Source: Ornithinimicrobium sp. F0845 (GTDB lineage: Bacteria; Actinomycetota; Actinomycetes; Actinomycetales; Dermatophilaceae). Taken from it: 64,000 nt of DNA. Under the pieces are notes generated by a model. That model had not been told where the DNA came from, searched no databases, and saw only the letters and a program-made list of their open reading frames with translations. The position numbers were made by a program, and so were the translations under genes. How positions within the stretch are numbered: position 1 is the stretch's first letter; each line of letters starts with the position of its first letter. This document shows positions 19,081 to 27,041 of this stretch, piece after piece. The stretch is taken from assembly GCF_023015765.1 (NCBI RefSeq), contig NZ_JALKAL010000004.1, positions 62,001 through 126,000 of the forward strand. Direction: 5' to 3'.

Positions 19081-19848
19081 ATGGTCAGCGACGACATGGC
19101 ACGGGTAGCCGTGGTCACCGGATCGAGCACGGGGATCGGAGCGGCGATCGCGAAACGACTGTCCCGGGAGGGCTTCGCCGTCGCGGTCGTCGCCCGGGCC
19201 GAGGAGCGCACCAGCGCGACGGTCGGGTGGATCCGGGACAACGGTGGCACCGCTCACGGCTTCGCCGCCGATCTGTCCAGGCCGGAGGAGATCGAGGACC
19301 TGTTCACGCAGTTCGACGCGCGGTTCGAGCGGCTCGACGCACTGGTCAACAACGCCGGCATGGCCTCCATAGCCGACTCGACCTCGGTGCCGTTGCGGCA
19401 CTGGAACCGAGTGCTGACCCTGAACCTGACCGCCCCGTTCGTGGCCGCCCAGTGCGCCCATCCCCGGATGACCCGCCACGGGGGCGGCGTCATCGTCAAC
19501 ATCGGCTCCGTCTACTCAGGGATGTCCGTAAGTCGACGTGCGGCCTATGTCACCAGCAAGCACGGCCTCATCGGTCTGACCAAGACCCTCGCCACCGAGT
19601 GGGCCCCCGACGGGGTGCGCGTGGTGGCCGTCGCCCCCGGCTACACCGAGACCGACCACGTCCGCGTCGCCATGGAGGACGGTGGCTTCGACGCGGCCGC
19701 GGTGGTCCGCCGGACACCGATGGGGCGCCTGGCCCACGTCGACGAGGTCGCCGACGCCGTCTCGTTCGTGTGCTCCGAGCGCGCGAGCTTCGTCACCGGC
19801 AGCACCCTCTATGTCGACGGGGGCTGGACAGGCTACGGCGGCGTCTGA
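19081..19848 (+). CDS. Short-chain dehydrogenase/reductase
   Basis: This 255-residue classical SDR has the Rossmann TGSSTGIG motif, the NNAG motif, the catalytic Ser in NIGSVYSG and the YVTSK (YxxxK) pair. The end of the protein (ASFVTGSTLYVDGGW) is typical of FabG-like enzymes. The ATG at 19081 is preceded by AAGAAAGAGG; a GTG 6 bases upstream is less likely. In a beta-oxidation setting it would oxidise a 3-hydroxyacyl-CoA or a ring alcohol with NAD(P). It sits 39 bases after tesB in the same direction. Confidence 0.88.
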   Translation: MVSDDMARVAVVTGSSTGIGAAIAKRLSREGFAVAVVARAEERTSATVGWIRDNGGTAHGFAADLSRPEEIEDLFTQFDARFERLDALVNNAGMASIADSTSVPLRHWNRVLTLNLTAPFVAAQCAHPRMTRHGGGVIVNIGSVYSGMSVSRRAAYVTSKHGLIGLTKTLATEWAPDGVRVVAVAPGYTETDHVRVAMEDGGFDAAAVVRRTPMGRLAHVDEVADAVSFVCSERASFVTGSTLYVDGGWTGYGGV

Positions 19849-19887
19849 CCCGAGAACCGAGCAGAACCACACCCAAAGGAGAGGGAC

Positions 19888-20646
19888 ATGGTACAGACAG
19901 AGCGGGTCGCGATCGTGACCGGAGCCGCACGCGGTATCGGCGCGGCCGTGGCCGGGCGCCTGGCCCGGAACGGCGTCGCGGTGGCCGCGCTGGACCGCGA
20001 CGGCGACGGCGCGGCCGCCGTGGCCGCGGAGATTTCGTCCGCGGGCGGCACGGCCCTCGGCGTCCACGTCGACGTCGCGGACGAGACCTCGGTGCAGGGC
20101 GCCGTCTCCCGGGTCGTCGAGGAGTTGGGCAACCCGACGATCCTGGTCAACAACGCCGGCGTCCTGCGGGACAACCTGCTGTTCCGGATGAGCCTCGAGG
20201 ACTGGGAGACCGTCATGGCGGTCCACCTCCGCGGTAGCTTCCTGATGACCCGCGCGGTGCAGGAGCACATGGTGGCAGCGACGTGGGGACGGGTCATCTC
20301 GCTGTCGTCGACCTCTGCCCTTGGCAACCGCGGCCAGTCGAACTACGCGACCGCCAAGGCGGGGCTGCAGGGTCTGACCAAGACCCTGGCGCTGGAGCTG
20401 GGCAAGTTCGGCGTCACCGCCAACGCGATCGCGCCTGGCTTCATCCAGACCGACATGACGCGCGCCACGGCCCAGCGGCTGGGCCTAGAGTTCGAGGAGT
20501 TCATCGCCGCCTCCCAGGCTCAGATCCCGGTCGGCCGGGTCGGCCAGCCCGAGGACGTGGCCGCCCTGGCCGCCTTCCTGGCCAGCGAGGAGGCCGGTTT
20601 CATCTCCGGCCAGGTCATCTACGTCGCCGGTGGCCCGGTGGACTGA
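19888..20646 (+). CDS. Short-chain dehydrogenase/reductase (FabG-like)
   Basis: This 252-residue SDR has TGAARGIG at the nucleotide-binding turn, NNAGVLRDNLLF, the catalytic Ser segment SLSSTSALGN and YATAK (YxxxK). The NNAG-VLRDN wording is characteristic of FabG/3-oxoacyl reductases and of related 3-hydroxyacyl-CoA dehydrogenases such as FadB-type SDRs. It follows the first SDR by 39 bases with its own AAAGGAGAG ribosome site. Its TGA directly abuts the TAG of the convergent alcohol dehydrogenase, leaving no intergenic space. Confidence 0.88.
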   Translation: MVQTERVAIVTGAARGIGAAVAGRLARNGVAVAALDRDGDGAAAVAAEISSAGGTALGVHVDVADETSVQGAVSRVVEELGNPTILVNNAGVLRDNLLFRMSLEDWETVMAVHLRGSFLMTRAVQEHMVAATWGRVISLSSTSALGNRGQSNYATAKAGLQGLTKTLALELGKFGVTANAIAPGFIQTDMTRATAQRLGLEFEEFIAASQAQIPVGRVGQPEDVAALAAFLASEEAGFISGQVIYVAGGPVD

Positions 20647-21762
20647 CTAGCCGTCCGCCGGGAAGAGCATCACCTGGCGCACGGCCTTCCCGTCGGCCAG
20701 CGCGTCCATCGCGCTGTTGAGGTCCTCGAGCCCGATCACCGAGGAGATCAGTTCCTGCACCGGCAACCGGCCGCGCCGCCACAGGTCGATGAAGACGGGG
20801 ATGTCTCGCTCGGGCACCGCCGAGCCGAGATAGCTGCCGATGATGGTCCGCCCCTCGGCCACCAGGCCCAGCGGGGAGATCGAGGAGCGAGCCTCGGGCG
20901 ACGGCAGACCCACGGTCACGGTCACCCCACCCGGAGCCGTGGCCGCGACGGCCGCCTCGAAGGCCCTGGCCGAGCCCGCGGCCTCGATCACCACGTCGGC
21001 CCGCGTGCCCGCCTCAGCGAACTCGGCGGGGGTGAACACCTGGTCGGCTCCCAGCCGGGTCGCGGTGTCGAGCTTGTCGCGGAGCCCGTCGACCCCGATG
21101 ACCGTGCATCCCTCGAGCCCGACGGCGGTGATCAGCGCCGCCATCCCGACCCCGCCGAGCCCGACCACGGCGACGGTCTGGCCCGACTCAGGGCGTGCGG
21201 CGTTGATGAGCGCCCCGCCGCCGGTGAGGACCGCGCAGCCAAGGACCGCCGCCACCTCCGGCGGCACGTCATCGTCCACCGGGACCACGGACCGGCGGTC
21301 GACGACACAGTGCGTCGCGAAGCCGGAGACACCGAGGTGATGCTTAATCTCCTCGCCCGCTCGTGAGAGCCGGCCACCGCCCGCCAGGAGCTCGCCGGCG
21401 TTGTTCGAGGTGCTCCCCGCCACGCAGGGGACCCGCCCACCGGTCTGGCAGGGCGCACAATCGCCGCAGCGGGGTAGGAAGGTCATGATGACCCGCTGGC
21501 CTGGCCCGATGTCCGAAACGTCCGCGCCGACTGCCTCCACGACACCCGAGGCCTCATGACCGAGCAGCATCGGGACCGGTCGCACCCGGTTCCCGTCCAC
21601 GACCGAGAGGTCGGAGTGGCACACGCCAGCGGCCTGGACCCGCACCAGGAGCTCGGAGTCACGCGGGGGAGCGAGATCCAGGTCCGACACCGTCATCGGT
21701 TGCGACTCGGCATACGGTCGCGGGCGCCCGATCTCCTCGAGCACCGCGCCTCTGATCCTCAT
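20647..21762 (-). CDS. Zinc-dependent alcohol dehydrogenase (medium-chain)
   Basis: This 371-residue MDR enzyme has catalytic-zinc ligands in AAGVCHSDLS and LLGHEASGVVEAVG, and structural-zinc cysteines starting with PRCGDCAPCQTG. The NAD-binding VAVVGLGGVGMAAL segment is present. The insertion after the GHEA motif resembles the class III/NDMA-dependent actinobacterial type. Start at 21762 by ATGA overlap with the upstream thioesterase gene. It probably oxidises an alcohol or hydroxyacyl intermediate to the aldehyde or ketone. Confidence 0.9.
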   Translation of the reverse strand: MRIRGAVLEEIGRPRPYAESQPMTVSDLDLAPPRDSELLVRVQAAGVCHSDLSVVDGNRVRPVPMLLGHEASGVVEAVGADVSDIGPGQRVIMTFLPRCGDCAPCQTGGRVPCVAGSTSNNAGELLAGGGRLSRAGEEIKHHLGVSGFATHCVVDRRSVVPVDDDVPPEVAAVLGCAVLTGGGALINAARPESGQTVAVVGLGGVGMAALITAVGLEGCTVIGVDGLRDKLDTATRLGADQVFTPAEFAEAGTRADVVIEAAGSARAFEAAVAATAPGGVTVTVGLPSPEARSSISPLGLVAEGRTIIGSYLGSAVPERDIPVFIDLWRRGRLPVQELISSVIGLEDLNSAMDALADGKAVRQVMLFPADG

Positions 21763-22235
21763 GCCTGCTCCGTGCTCTGGGACGTGCCGTCCGTCGCGAG
21801 CAAGGTGGTCAGCGCTGCACGGATCTGGGGCGGGATCGGCACGCTCCGCCTGGCCTTCGCATCGACGTAGACATGCACCCACCGCCCCAGCGCTGCGAGC
21901 ACCGGCTCGGTCTCGTCCCGGAACAGCCCCAAGGCATAGGTGACGCTGCTCGTCCCCAGCCGCTCCACGCGCAGGCCCACGATCACGGGATCCGGGAATC
22001 CCACCTCGGCCAGGAACCGGCACGACGACTCGGCCACGACGCCCTGGATCTGCGCATCCGCCGGCGAACCGCCGACGCGCTCGGCGAGCCAGCCGTTGAT
22101 CACCGTGTCGAAGAGCTGGTAGTACACCGCGTTGTTGAGGTGTCCGTACATGTCGTTGTCCGCCCACCTGGTCGGCACCTGAGCGCGCACAGGGAAGCTG
22201 TCGAGTCGGTTGTCGGACGTGCCGTCAGCTGTCAC
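21759..22235 (-). CDS. 4-hydroxybenzoyl-CoA thioesterase-family (hot-dog) protein
   Basis: This 158-residue single hot-dog protein has the 4HBT signature TRWADNDMYGHLNNAVYYQ with the catalytic Asp in its N-terminal part. Such enzymes release acids from aryl- or acyl-CoA. It is the first gene of a two-gene operon with the zinc alcohol dehydrogenase and overlaps it by 4 bases. It is the last recognisable member of the CoA-catabolic island on this side. Substrate unknown. Confidence 0.88.
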   Translation of the reverse strand: MTADGTSDNRLDSFPVRAQVPTRWADNDMYGHLNNAVYYQLFDTVINGWLAERVGGSPADAQIQGVVAESSCRFLAEVGFPDPVIVGLRVERLGTSSVTYALGLFRDETEPVLAALGRWVHVYVDAKARRSVPIPPQIRAALTTLLATDGTSQSTEQA

Positions 22236-22271
22236 GACCGAAACCCTAGCGAGGCAGTTCTCTGCGGGTGC

Positions 22272-23318
22272 CTACTTCCCCAGCTCCTGCACGATCGACC
22301 GCTCGTTGTCGGTCGCTGTCAGGTGCGCGAGAGCCCCGTTCACCAGCGGCAGGTAGGGCGGGACGTGCCCGCACTCCACGTCGAAGACGATCGGCACATC
22401 GAGGTCGCCGAGCGCGTCGAGCACCGCCTCACGCTGGGTGAACTCACCGGAGGCAGGCGCCTCCGTGCGCCCGATGAGGATCGCGTTCGCGTGCCCGAAC
22501 CACCCCGCCAGCCGCAGCCCGTGCAAGCGGCGGCACACCTCCCACGCCGGCGCCTCGGCCGCCTCGAGATACACGATCAGCCCCTCCTCGGCATACTGCC
22601 GACCGAACCCCGGCACGTCACCGCACGGCGTCCCGGCGAGGTTGGCCACCGTCTCCAGGCAGCCACCGATCAGCCGTCCTGACACCTCCACCTCGTCGTC
22701 GTCCGCCACCTCCCAGGCGCCCCGCCCCTCCAGGGAGTATGTCGTGGGGCCGGGGTCCGCCTCCCAGTCGTCAAAGGCGCCGGTCCGGTAGACACCGCTC
22801 TGCTCCTGCCGGACCGGGCCCGTGGCCGAGGCCAGGTCGGTCCAGTGCGCGAGGCCCGGCGCCGCGGCATACGGGGTGTCCATCAGGTTGGCACCGTGCA
22901 GGCTTGCCCAGCCGGCGCGGACGGTCAGCGGCACCAGCAGCGTGCTCAGGTCGCTGAAGCCGACCAGCCAGGTCGGCTCGGCCTCCGCGATCAGGTCCCA
23001 GTCGAGGAGGTCGACCAGGTCGATGCCGGTCTCTCCGCCCCACGGCGGCACGACCGCCCGGATCCCCGGATCGGTCAGCATCCGCTGCAGCTCATCCGCC
23101 CGCTCCACCGCGGGGGCGCTCACGTGCGAGTCGTCGCCGTCCATGCACTCGCCGACGACCACGTCGTAGCCGCGGTCCCGCAGCCACCCGACGGCGAATT
23201 CCAGGCGCGGTCGCAGGGCGGCGGGCACGCCGCTGGACGGGCTGGTCACGCCGATACGGTCGCCGGGCTGCAGGGGTGCGGGGAAGCGGAGCATGCCAGC
23301 ATTCAAGCGCACCGGCAT
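22272..23318 (-). CDS. LD-carboxypeptidase-like protein (peptidase S66 family)
   Basis: This 348-residue protein matches the S66 family: the N-terminal PGDRIGVTSPSSGVP, the nucleophile Ser122 in VGFSDLS, and the late VECGHVPPYLP with the catalytic His. S66 enzymes are Ser-Glu-His peptidases that cut L,D bonds in murein peptides or clear microcin-like peptides (MccF). The ATG at 23318 has GCAGGAGA upstream; longer frames lack a ribosome site. It is separated from the catabolic island and is probably cell-wall recycling or self-protection. Confidence 0.87.
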   Translation of the reverse strand: MPVRLNAGMLRFPAPLQPGDRIGVTSPSSGVPAALRPRLEFAVGWLRDRGYDVVVGECMDGDDSHVSAPAVERADELQRMLTDPGIRAVVPPWGGETGIDLVDLLDWDLIAEAEPTWLVGFSDLSTLLVPLTVRAGWASLHGANLMDTPYAAAPGLAHWTDLASATGPVRQEQSGVYRTGAFDDWEADPGPTTYSLEGRGAWEVADDDEVEVSGRLIGGCLETVANLAGTPCGDVPGFGRQYAEEGLIVYLEAAEAPAWEVCRRLHGLRLAGWFGHANAILIGRTEAPASGEFTQREAVLDALGDLDVPIVFDVECGHVPPYLPLVNGALAHLTATDNERSIVQELGK

Positions 23319-23383
23319 ATTCTCCTGCGGAACCGCTGCCTCGACCGGGCCGTCGCACGAGGACCTGACACGGGGAGGACACG

Positions 23384-24028
23384 ATGACGCTGCTGCTGGC
23401 CGAGGAGCTGGTGCTGCTCTGCATGGATGACGAGGCCGGCCACTGCGAGGTGGCCTCGGACGACATGGCCCGCGGGGTGGCCCTCGCGCTCGTCTTCGAG
23501 CTGACGCTGAGCGGGGCACTCGCGGTCGAGGGCGAGAAGTTTGCTCTGCAGCGCACCACCGGCACGGGCGACCAGCTGCTGGATCTTGCCGCGCAGGGCG
23601 CGACCGCCCTGACGCCGGTGGCCGCCGTGGAGAAGCTGGCCGCCGAGGACCTACTCGAGGCGATCCTGACCCGCCTGGTCGCCCGAGGTGTGCTCAGGGA
23701 CGCCGAGGTGTGGGCGCCTGGCGTGCACCTGCCCAAGGACCCGCACCCGGAGGCCGCCGTGCGGCAGCGGCTGCGCGAGGTGCTGGTCGAGGGGCGGGAC
23801 GCCACCGATCATGACGCTGCGCTCGTCGCGCTGCTCCACCACCTGGACATCGTCGGGATGGCCGTGTCCGAGGAGCCCACCGACGTCACGGCCGCCCGCG
23901 CAGCCGAGGTCGCGTCCCGGTCCCGTCCGATGAGGAGTTACCAGGACGGGGCGCAGTCCCGAAAGTCCTGGTGGAACGGGATGGACCTGCTGGACCTCGT
24001 GGTCCAGGGGCTCAACATCTTCAACTGA
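23384..24028 (+). CDS. GPP34 (GOLPH3-like) family protein
   Basis: This 214-residue all-helical protein begins MTLLLAEELVLLCMDDE and continues ARGVALALVFELTLSGAL, the pattern of the GPP34 domain shared with eukaryotic Golgi phosphoprotein 3. Bacterial members occur widely in actinobacteria and have no settled function; phosphoinositide or membrane binding is suggested from the eukaryotic relatives. GGGGAGGAC precedes the start. It is divergent from the LD-carboxypeptidase gene and convergent with dctM. Confidence 0.85.
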   Translation: MTLLLAEELVLLCMDDEAGHCEVASDDMARGVALALVFELTLSGALAVEGEKFALQRTTGTGDQLLDLAAQGATALTPVAAVEKLAAEDLLEAILTRLVARGVLRDAEVWAPGVHLPKDPHPEAAVRQRLREVLVEGRDATDHDAALVALLHHLDIVGMAVSEEPTDVTAARAAEVASRSRPMRSYQDGAQSRKSWWNGMDLLDLVVQGLNIFN

Positions 24029-24030
24029 AC

Positions 24031-24046
24031 GGGTGGCCCGCCACCC
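24031..24046. terminator. Short hairpin between GPP34 gene and dctM
   Basis: GGGTGG (24031-24036) and CCACCC (24041-24046) pair around a CCCG loop in the 18-base gap between the convergent GPP34 and dctM genes. The stem is short and has no T-run, so it is a weak bidirectional terminator candidate. Confidence 0.4.
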
Positions 24047-25309
24047 TCACAGGCCGGGGAGCCAGATCAGGCTGGGGAAGAGCACGAGCAGGATCACCAC
24101 GGTGATCAGCGGGATCATGAAGGGCATCAGTCCTCGGAAGACCTCCCGCACCGGGATCTTGGTGACTGAGCTCAGCACGAACGCCACCGGCCCCACCGGA
24201 GGTGTCAGCAGACCGATCATGAGGGTGAGGACCACGATCACACCGAAGTGGATCGGGTCGATGCCGAAGGACTTGGCCACGGGGAGCAGGATCGGCACGC
24301 TGAGGACCAGCGCCGACGTCGGCTCCATGATCGCCCCCAGGACGATCAGCAGTGCGACGGCCAGGAACAGGAAGACCGTCGGACTGTCCGTGAGGTCCGT
24401 CATCCACTGCGCGATGGTGCCCGGGACCCGCTCCTTGGCCAGGATCCACCCGAGCAGCGAGGTCGCGCCGATGATGATCATGATCGCCGCCGACGTCACG
24501 GCCGCGTTGCGCAGCACGGGCGCCAGGTCACGGATCGTCAGGGTGCGGTAGGCAAACCCGAGGATCAGCATGTAGACGCAGCCCACGGCTGCGGCCTCGG
24601 TCGGGGTGAACGCGCCGGTCAGGATGCCGCCGATCACCACGACGGGAGTCAGCAGCCCGGCGATGGCCCGTTTGCCGGTCTCCAGCACCGCCTGCCAGCG
24701 GAAGGCCCGTGTCTTCAGGAAGGTCTGTCGCCGACTCCACAACCACACACAGACCACCAGGCCGAAGGCGATCAGGAAGGCGGGCAGAACCGAGGCCGCG
24801 AACAGCGCACCGGTCGAGACACCCGCGACCGAGGCGAAGACCACCGCAGGGATGCTCGGCGGCATCACCGGCGAGATCAGGCTGGACGCGCCGGTGAGGC
24901 CGACGGCGAACCGAGTTGGGTAGCCCTCTCGCTGCATCGCGGGGACCTGGACCGTCCCGAGGCCGGCTGCGTCGGCCAGGGCGGATCCGCTCATCCAGGA
25001 GAAGCCGACGCTGGAGCCGATATTGACGTAGGCCAGACCACCCCGGACCCGCCCGAACAGGGCCAGGGCGAAGTCGAAGAGTCGGTCGGCGATGCCGGCG
25101 TGGTTGGCGATCACACCCAGCAGGACGAAGAGAGGGACGGCCAGCAGCGGCCAGCTGTCCACGCCGTTGATGGCCGTGCGCAGCCCCAGCTCCAGTGAGG
25201 ATCCGGTGGCGACCAGATACACCACTGACGGTCCGAGGATCGCGAAGGCGACGGGCACCCGGAGCAGCAGCAGGGCCAGCACGGTGACGCCGAGCAGGAT
25301 CATGGCCAT
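24047..25309 (-). CDS. dctM: TRAP transporter large permease DctM
   Basis: This 420-residue membrane protein with about 12 hydrophobic segments has DctM features: MAMILLGVTVLALLLLRVPV at the start, SSVGFSWMSGSALADAAGLG, and the conserved MIGLLTPPVGPVAFVLSS near the end. It is the ion-coupled channel subunit of a TRAP importer for organic acids. AAGGAG is placed before the ATG, which follows the dctQ stop by 1 base. The operon order aldehyde dehydrogenase, ThDP enzyme, dctP, dctQ, dctM indicates that the imported acid is metabolised by the upstream enzymes. Confidence 0.95.
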   Translation of the reverse strand: MAMILLGVTVLALLLLRVPVAFAILGPSVVYLVATGSSLELGLRTAINGVDSWPLLAVPLFVLLGVIANHAGIADRLFDFALALFGRVRGGLAYVNIGSSVGFSWMSGSALADAAGLGTVQVPAMQREGYPTRFAVGLTGASSLISPVMPPSIPAVVFASVAGVSTGALFAASVLPAFLIAFGLVVCVWLWSRRQTFLKTRAFRWQAVLETGKRAIAGLLTPVVVIGGILTGAFTPTEAAAVGCVYMLILGFAYRTLTIRDLAPVLRNAAVTSAAIMIIIGATSLLGWILAKERVPGTIAQWMTDLTDSPTVFLFLAVALLIVLGAIMEPTSALVLSVPILLPVAKSFGIDPIHFGVIVVLTLMIGLLTPPVGPVAFVLSSVTKIPVREVFRGLMPFMIPLITVVILLVLFPSLIWLPGL

Positions 25310-25310
25310 C

Positions 25311-25862
25311 TCAGAGAACTCCTTCCGGGTACTGCCCCTCTAGCTGGCTCTCGACGTCGGCCTCGACCCCACGGCCAAAGGCCGCGAACCACGTGGCGGT
25401 CAGCGCGACGAGGATCAGCCCGGCGACCGGCCCGGCATACACGAGAACCAGTGGCACACCGGCGGCGGGCGACGAGCCGAGGAAGGGGGCGTTGAGCAGA
25501 CCCCAGCCGGCCCAGACCAGACCCCAGCAGGACACCGCGATGAGAATGTCGGTGATGCGGGTCATGATGCGTTCACCGCGGGGGGTCAACCACTGCTCGA
25601 TGACGTCCATCCCGAGGTGTCCGTTGGTCCGCAGCAGGTGTGCGGCCAGGACGAACGTGAGCCACACCATGGCGTACTTCGCGATCTCCCCGGTCCACAC
25701 CCAGCTCGCGCCCCCGGCGATCCGCTGGACGACCTGGATCATGACGAGCACCAGGATCACGCCGAGACACACGGCACCCACCGCCTGCTCGGCGAGGTCG
25801 AGGATGCGCACGAGTCTGCGCGGGATACTCCTGGTGCCGGGTCCCTGGACGGGCGCGGTCAT
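25311..25862 (-). CDS. dctQ: TRAP transporter small permease DctQ
   Basis: This 183-residue protein has four membrane segments and the DctQ pattern, including VQRIAGGASWVWTGEIAKYA and HLLRTNGHLGMDVIEQWL. It is the small membrane subunit that pairs with DctM. The ATG at 25862 is the first plausible start; the upstream frame is read-through of the intergenic hairpin region. A strong inverted repeat (25904-25940) separates it from dctP. Confidence 0.92.
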   Translation of the reverse strand: MTAPVQGPGTRSIPRRLVRILDLAEQAVGAVCLGVILVLVMIQVVQRIAGGASWVWTGEIAKYAMVWLTFVLAAHLLRTNGHLGMDVIEQWLTPRGERIMTRITDILIAVSCWGLVWAGWGLLNAPFLGSSPAAGVPLVLVYAGPVAGLILVALTATWFAAFGRGVEADVESQLEGQYPEGVL

Positions 25863-25903
25863 GCGTGACTCCTCACGGCAGTATGTCGGGCGGTGGCGTG
25901 ACT

Positions 25904-25940
25904 CCGCCGCGGGAGGCCTCGTGTGACCCTCCCGCGGCGG
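25904..25940 (-). terminator. Strong hairpin between dctP and dctQ
   Basis: A perfect 13-bp GC-rich inverted repeat (25904-25916 with 25928-25940, arms CCGCCGCGGGAGG) surrounds an 11-base loop between dctP and dctQ. There is no T-run, so partial termination or 3'-end protection of the dctP message is more likely than a full stop. It matches in size and position the hairpin after tctC at 12308-12341. Confidence 0.72.
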
Positions 25941-25947
25941 GATGCTG

Positions 25948-26976
25948 TCAGGCCTGGTCGCGGATCGTCTGGTAGAGCTCGAGCTTGTCACCCTCGAGCT
26001 CGGTGGTGAAGAACTCCTCGGCCTTGGCGCGGAATGCGTCGACGTCCGGCTCGACGATCTCCATGGTGCCCTCGTCACCCCACTGCTGGACCAGCTCGTT
26101 CTCCGCATCCTCGATGCAGCCGCGGTTGGTGTCGCGGACCTCCTCGAAGGTTGACTGCAGCACCTCCTGCTGGTCCTCGTTGAGGGACTGCCACTTCTCC
26201 TCGTTGACCACGATCATGTGGATGCCGACCATGTGGCCGGTGAGGTTCAGGTGGGACTGGACCTCGGGGAGCGCCAGTGAGTCGATGGTCGGGATCGGGT
26301 TCTCCTGGCCGTCCACGACGCCCTGCTGCAGCGAGATGTAGACCTCCTCGAAGGCGACCGACGTCGGGGAGGCGCCCAGGGCCTCCGCGTTCTGCAGGAA
26401 TTGCGGGGTGTCCGGGAAGCGCATCCGCAGACCCTCGAAGTCACTCGGCGTCGTGAGCGGCGTGTTCGAGGTGAAGTGGCGCATCCCGAAGTACCACGGC
26501 GTGAGGATCCGGGCTCCGCTTCCCTCGATGATCTGCTCGCCCAGCTCCGCGCCGGCCTCGGACTCGAAGAACCCGAATAGGTGGTCGGCATCGTCGAACG
26601 CGTAGGCGGCGTCGAGGATGCCGACGGGCTCGAACGTCTGGGAGATCTCGGACGGTCCCTGGATGTCGATGTCGATGTCCCCGGACACGACCGAGGCGAA
26701 GCGCTCGGCGTGCCCACCGAGGCTGGAGTCGGGGAAGATCTCGATCTCGAGCCCGACATCGGCCGACTCGACCTGCTCCTTGACCAGCTCGGCACCACAG
26801 GTCTGGTGCGGGTGGTTGGTGGCGTAGCTGTGCGCGAAGGAGAGGCTCACGGTCTCTCCGCCGGCATCGCCGCCGTCGGTCTGTGAGTTGTCGTCGCCGT
26901 CGCCGGAGCAGGCTGTCAGGGTCAGCGCCAGGATGCTGAGCCCGGCGATGCCGCGCAGGTGCGTGGAACACTTCAT
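25948..26976 (-). CDS. dctP: TRAP transporter substrate-binding lipoprotein DctP
   Basis: This 342-residue secreted receptor has a lipobox (LALTLTAC), then the TRAP-type (DctP) binding fold with SFAHSYATNHPHQTCG near the N-terminus and the family segment FEGLRMRFPDTPQFLQNAEA. The conserved Arg of FEGLRMR is the residue that normally binds the ligand carboxylate, so an organic acid substrate is likely. GAGGAG precedes the ATG at 26976. The gene follows the ThDP enzyme by 65 bases. Confidence 0.94.
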   Translation of the reverse strand: MKCSTHLRGIAGLSILALTLTACSGDGDDNSQTDGGDAGGETVSLSFAHSYATNHPHQTCGAELVKEQVESADVGLEIEIFPDSSLGGHAERFASVVSGDIDIDIQGPSEISQTFEPVGILDAAYAFDDADHLFGFFESEAGAELGEQIIEGSGARILTPWYFGMRHFTSNTPLTTPSDFEGLRMRFPDTPQFLQNAEALGASPTSVAFEEVYISLQQGVVDGQENPIPTIDSLALPEVQSHLNLTGHMVGIHMIVVNEEKWQSLNEDQQEVLQSTFEEVRDTNRGCIEDAENELVQQWGDEGTMEIVEPDVDAFRAKAEEFFTTELEGDKLELYQTIRDQA

Positions 26977-27041
26977 TGTGGTGCACTCCTCTTTCGGTGG
27001 GCGGTGGTGGCGGGGCTGGGAGTCAGCCACGCCCCTGCGGT

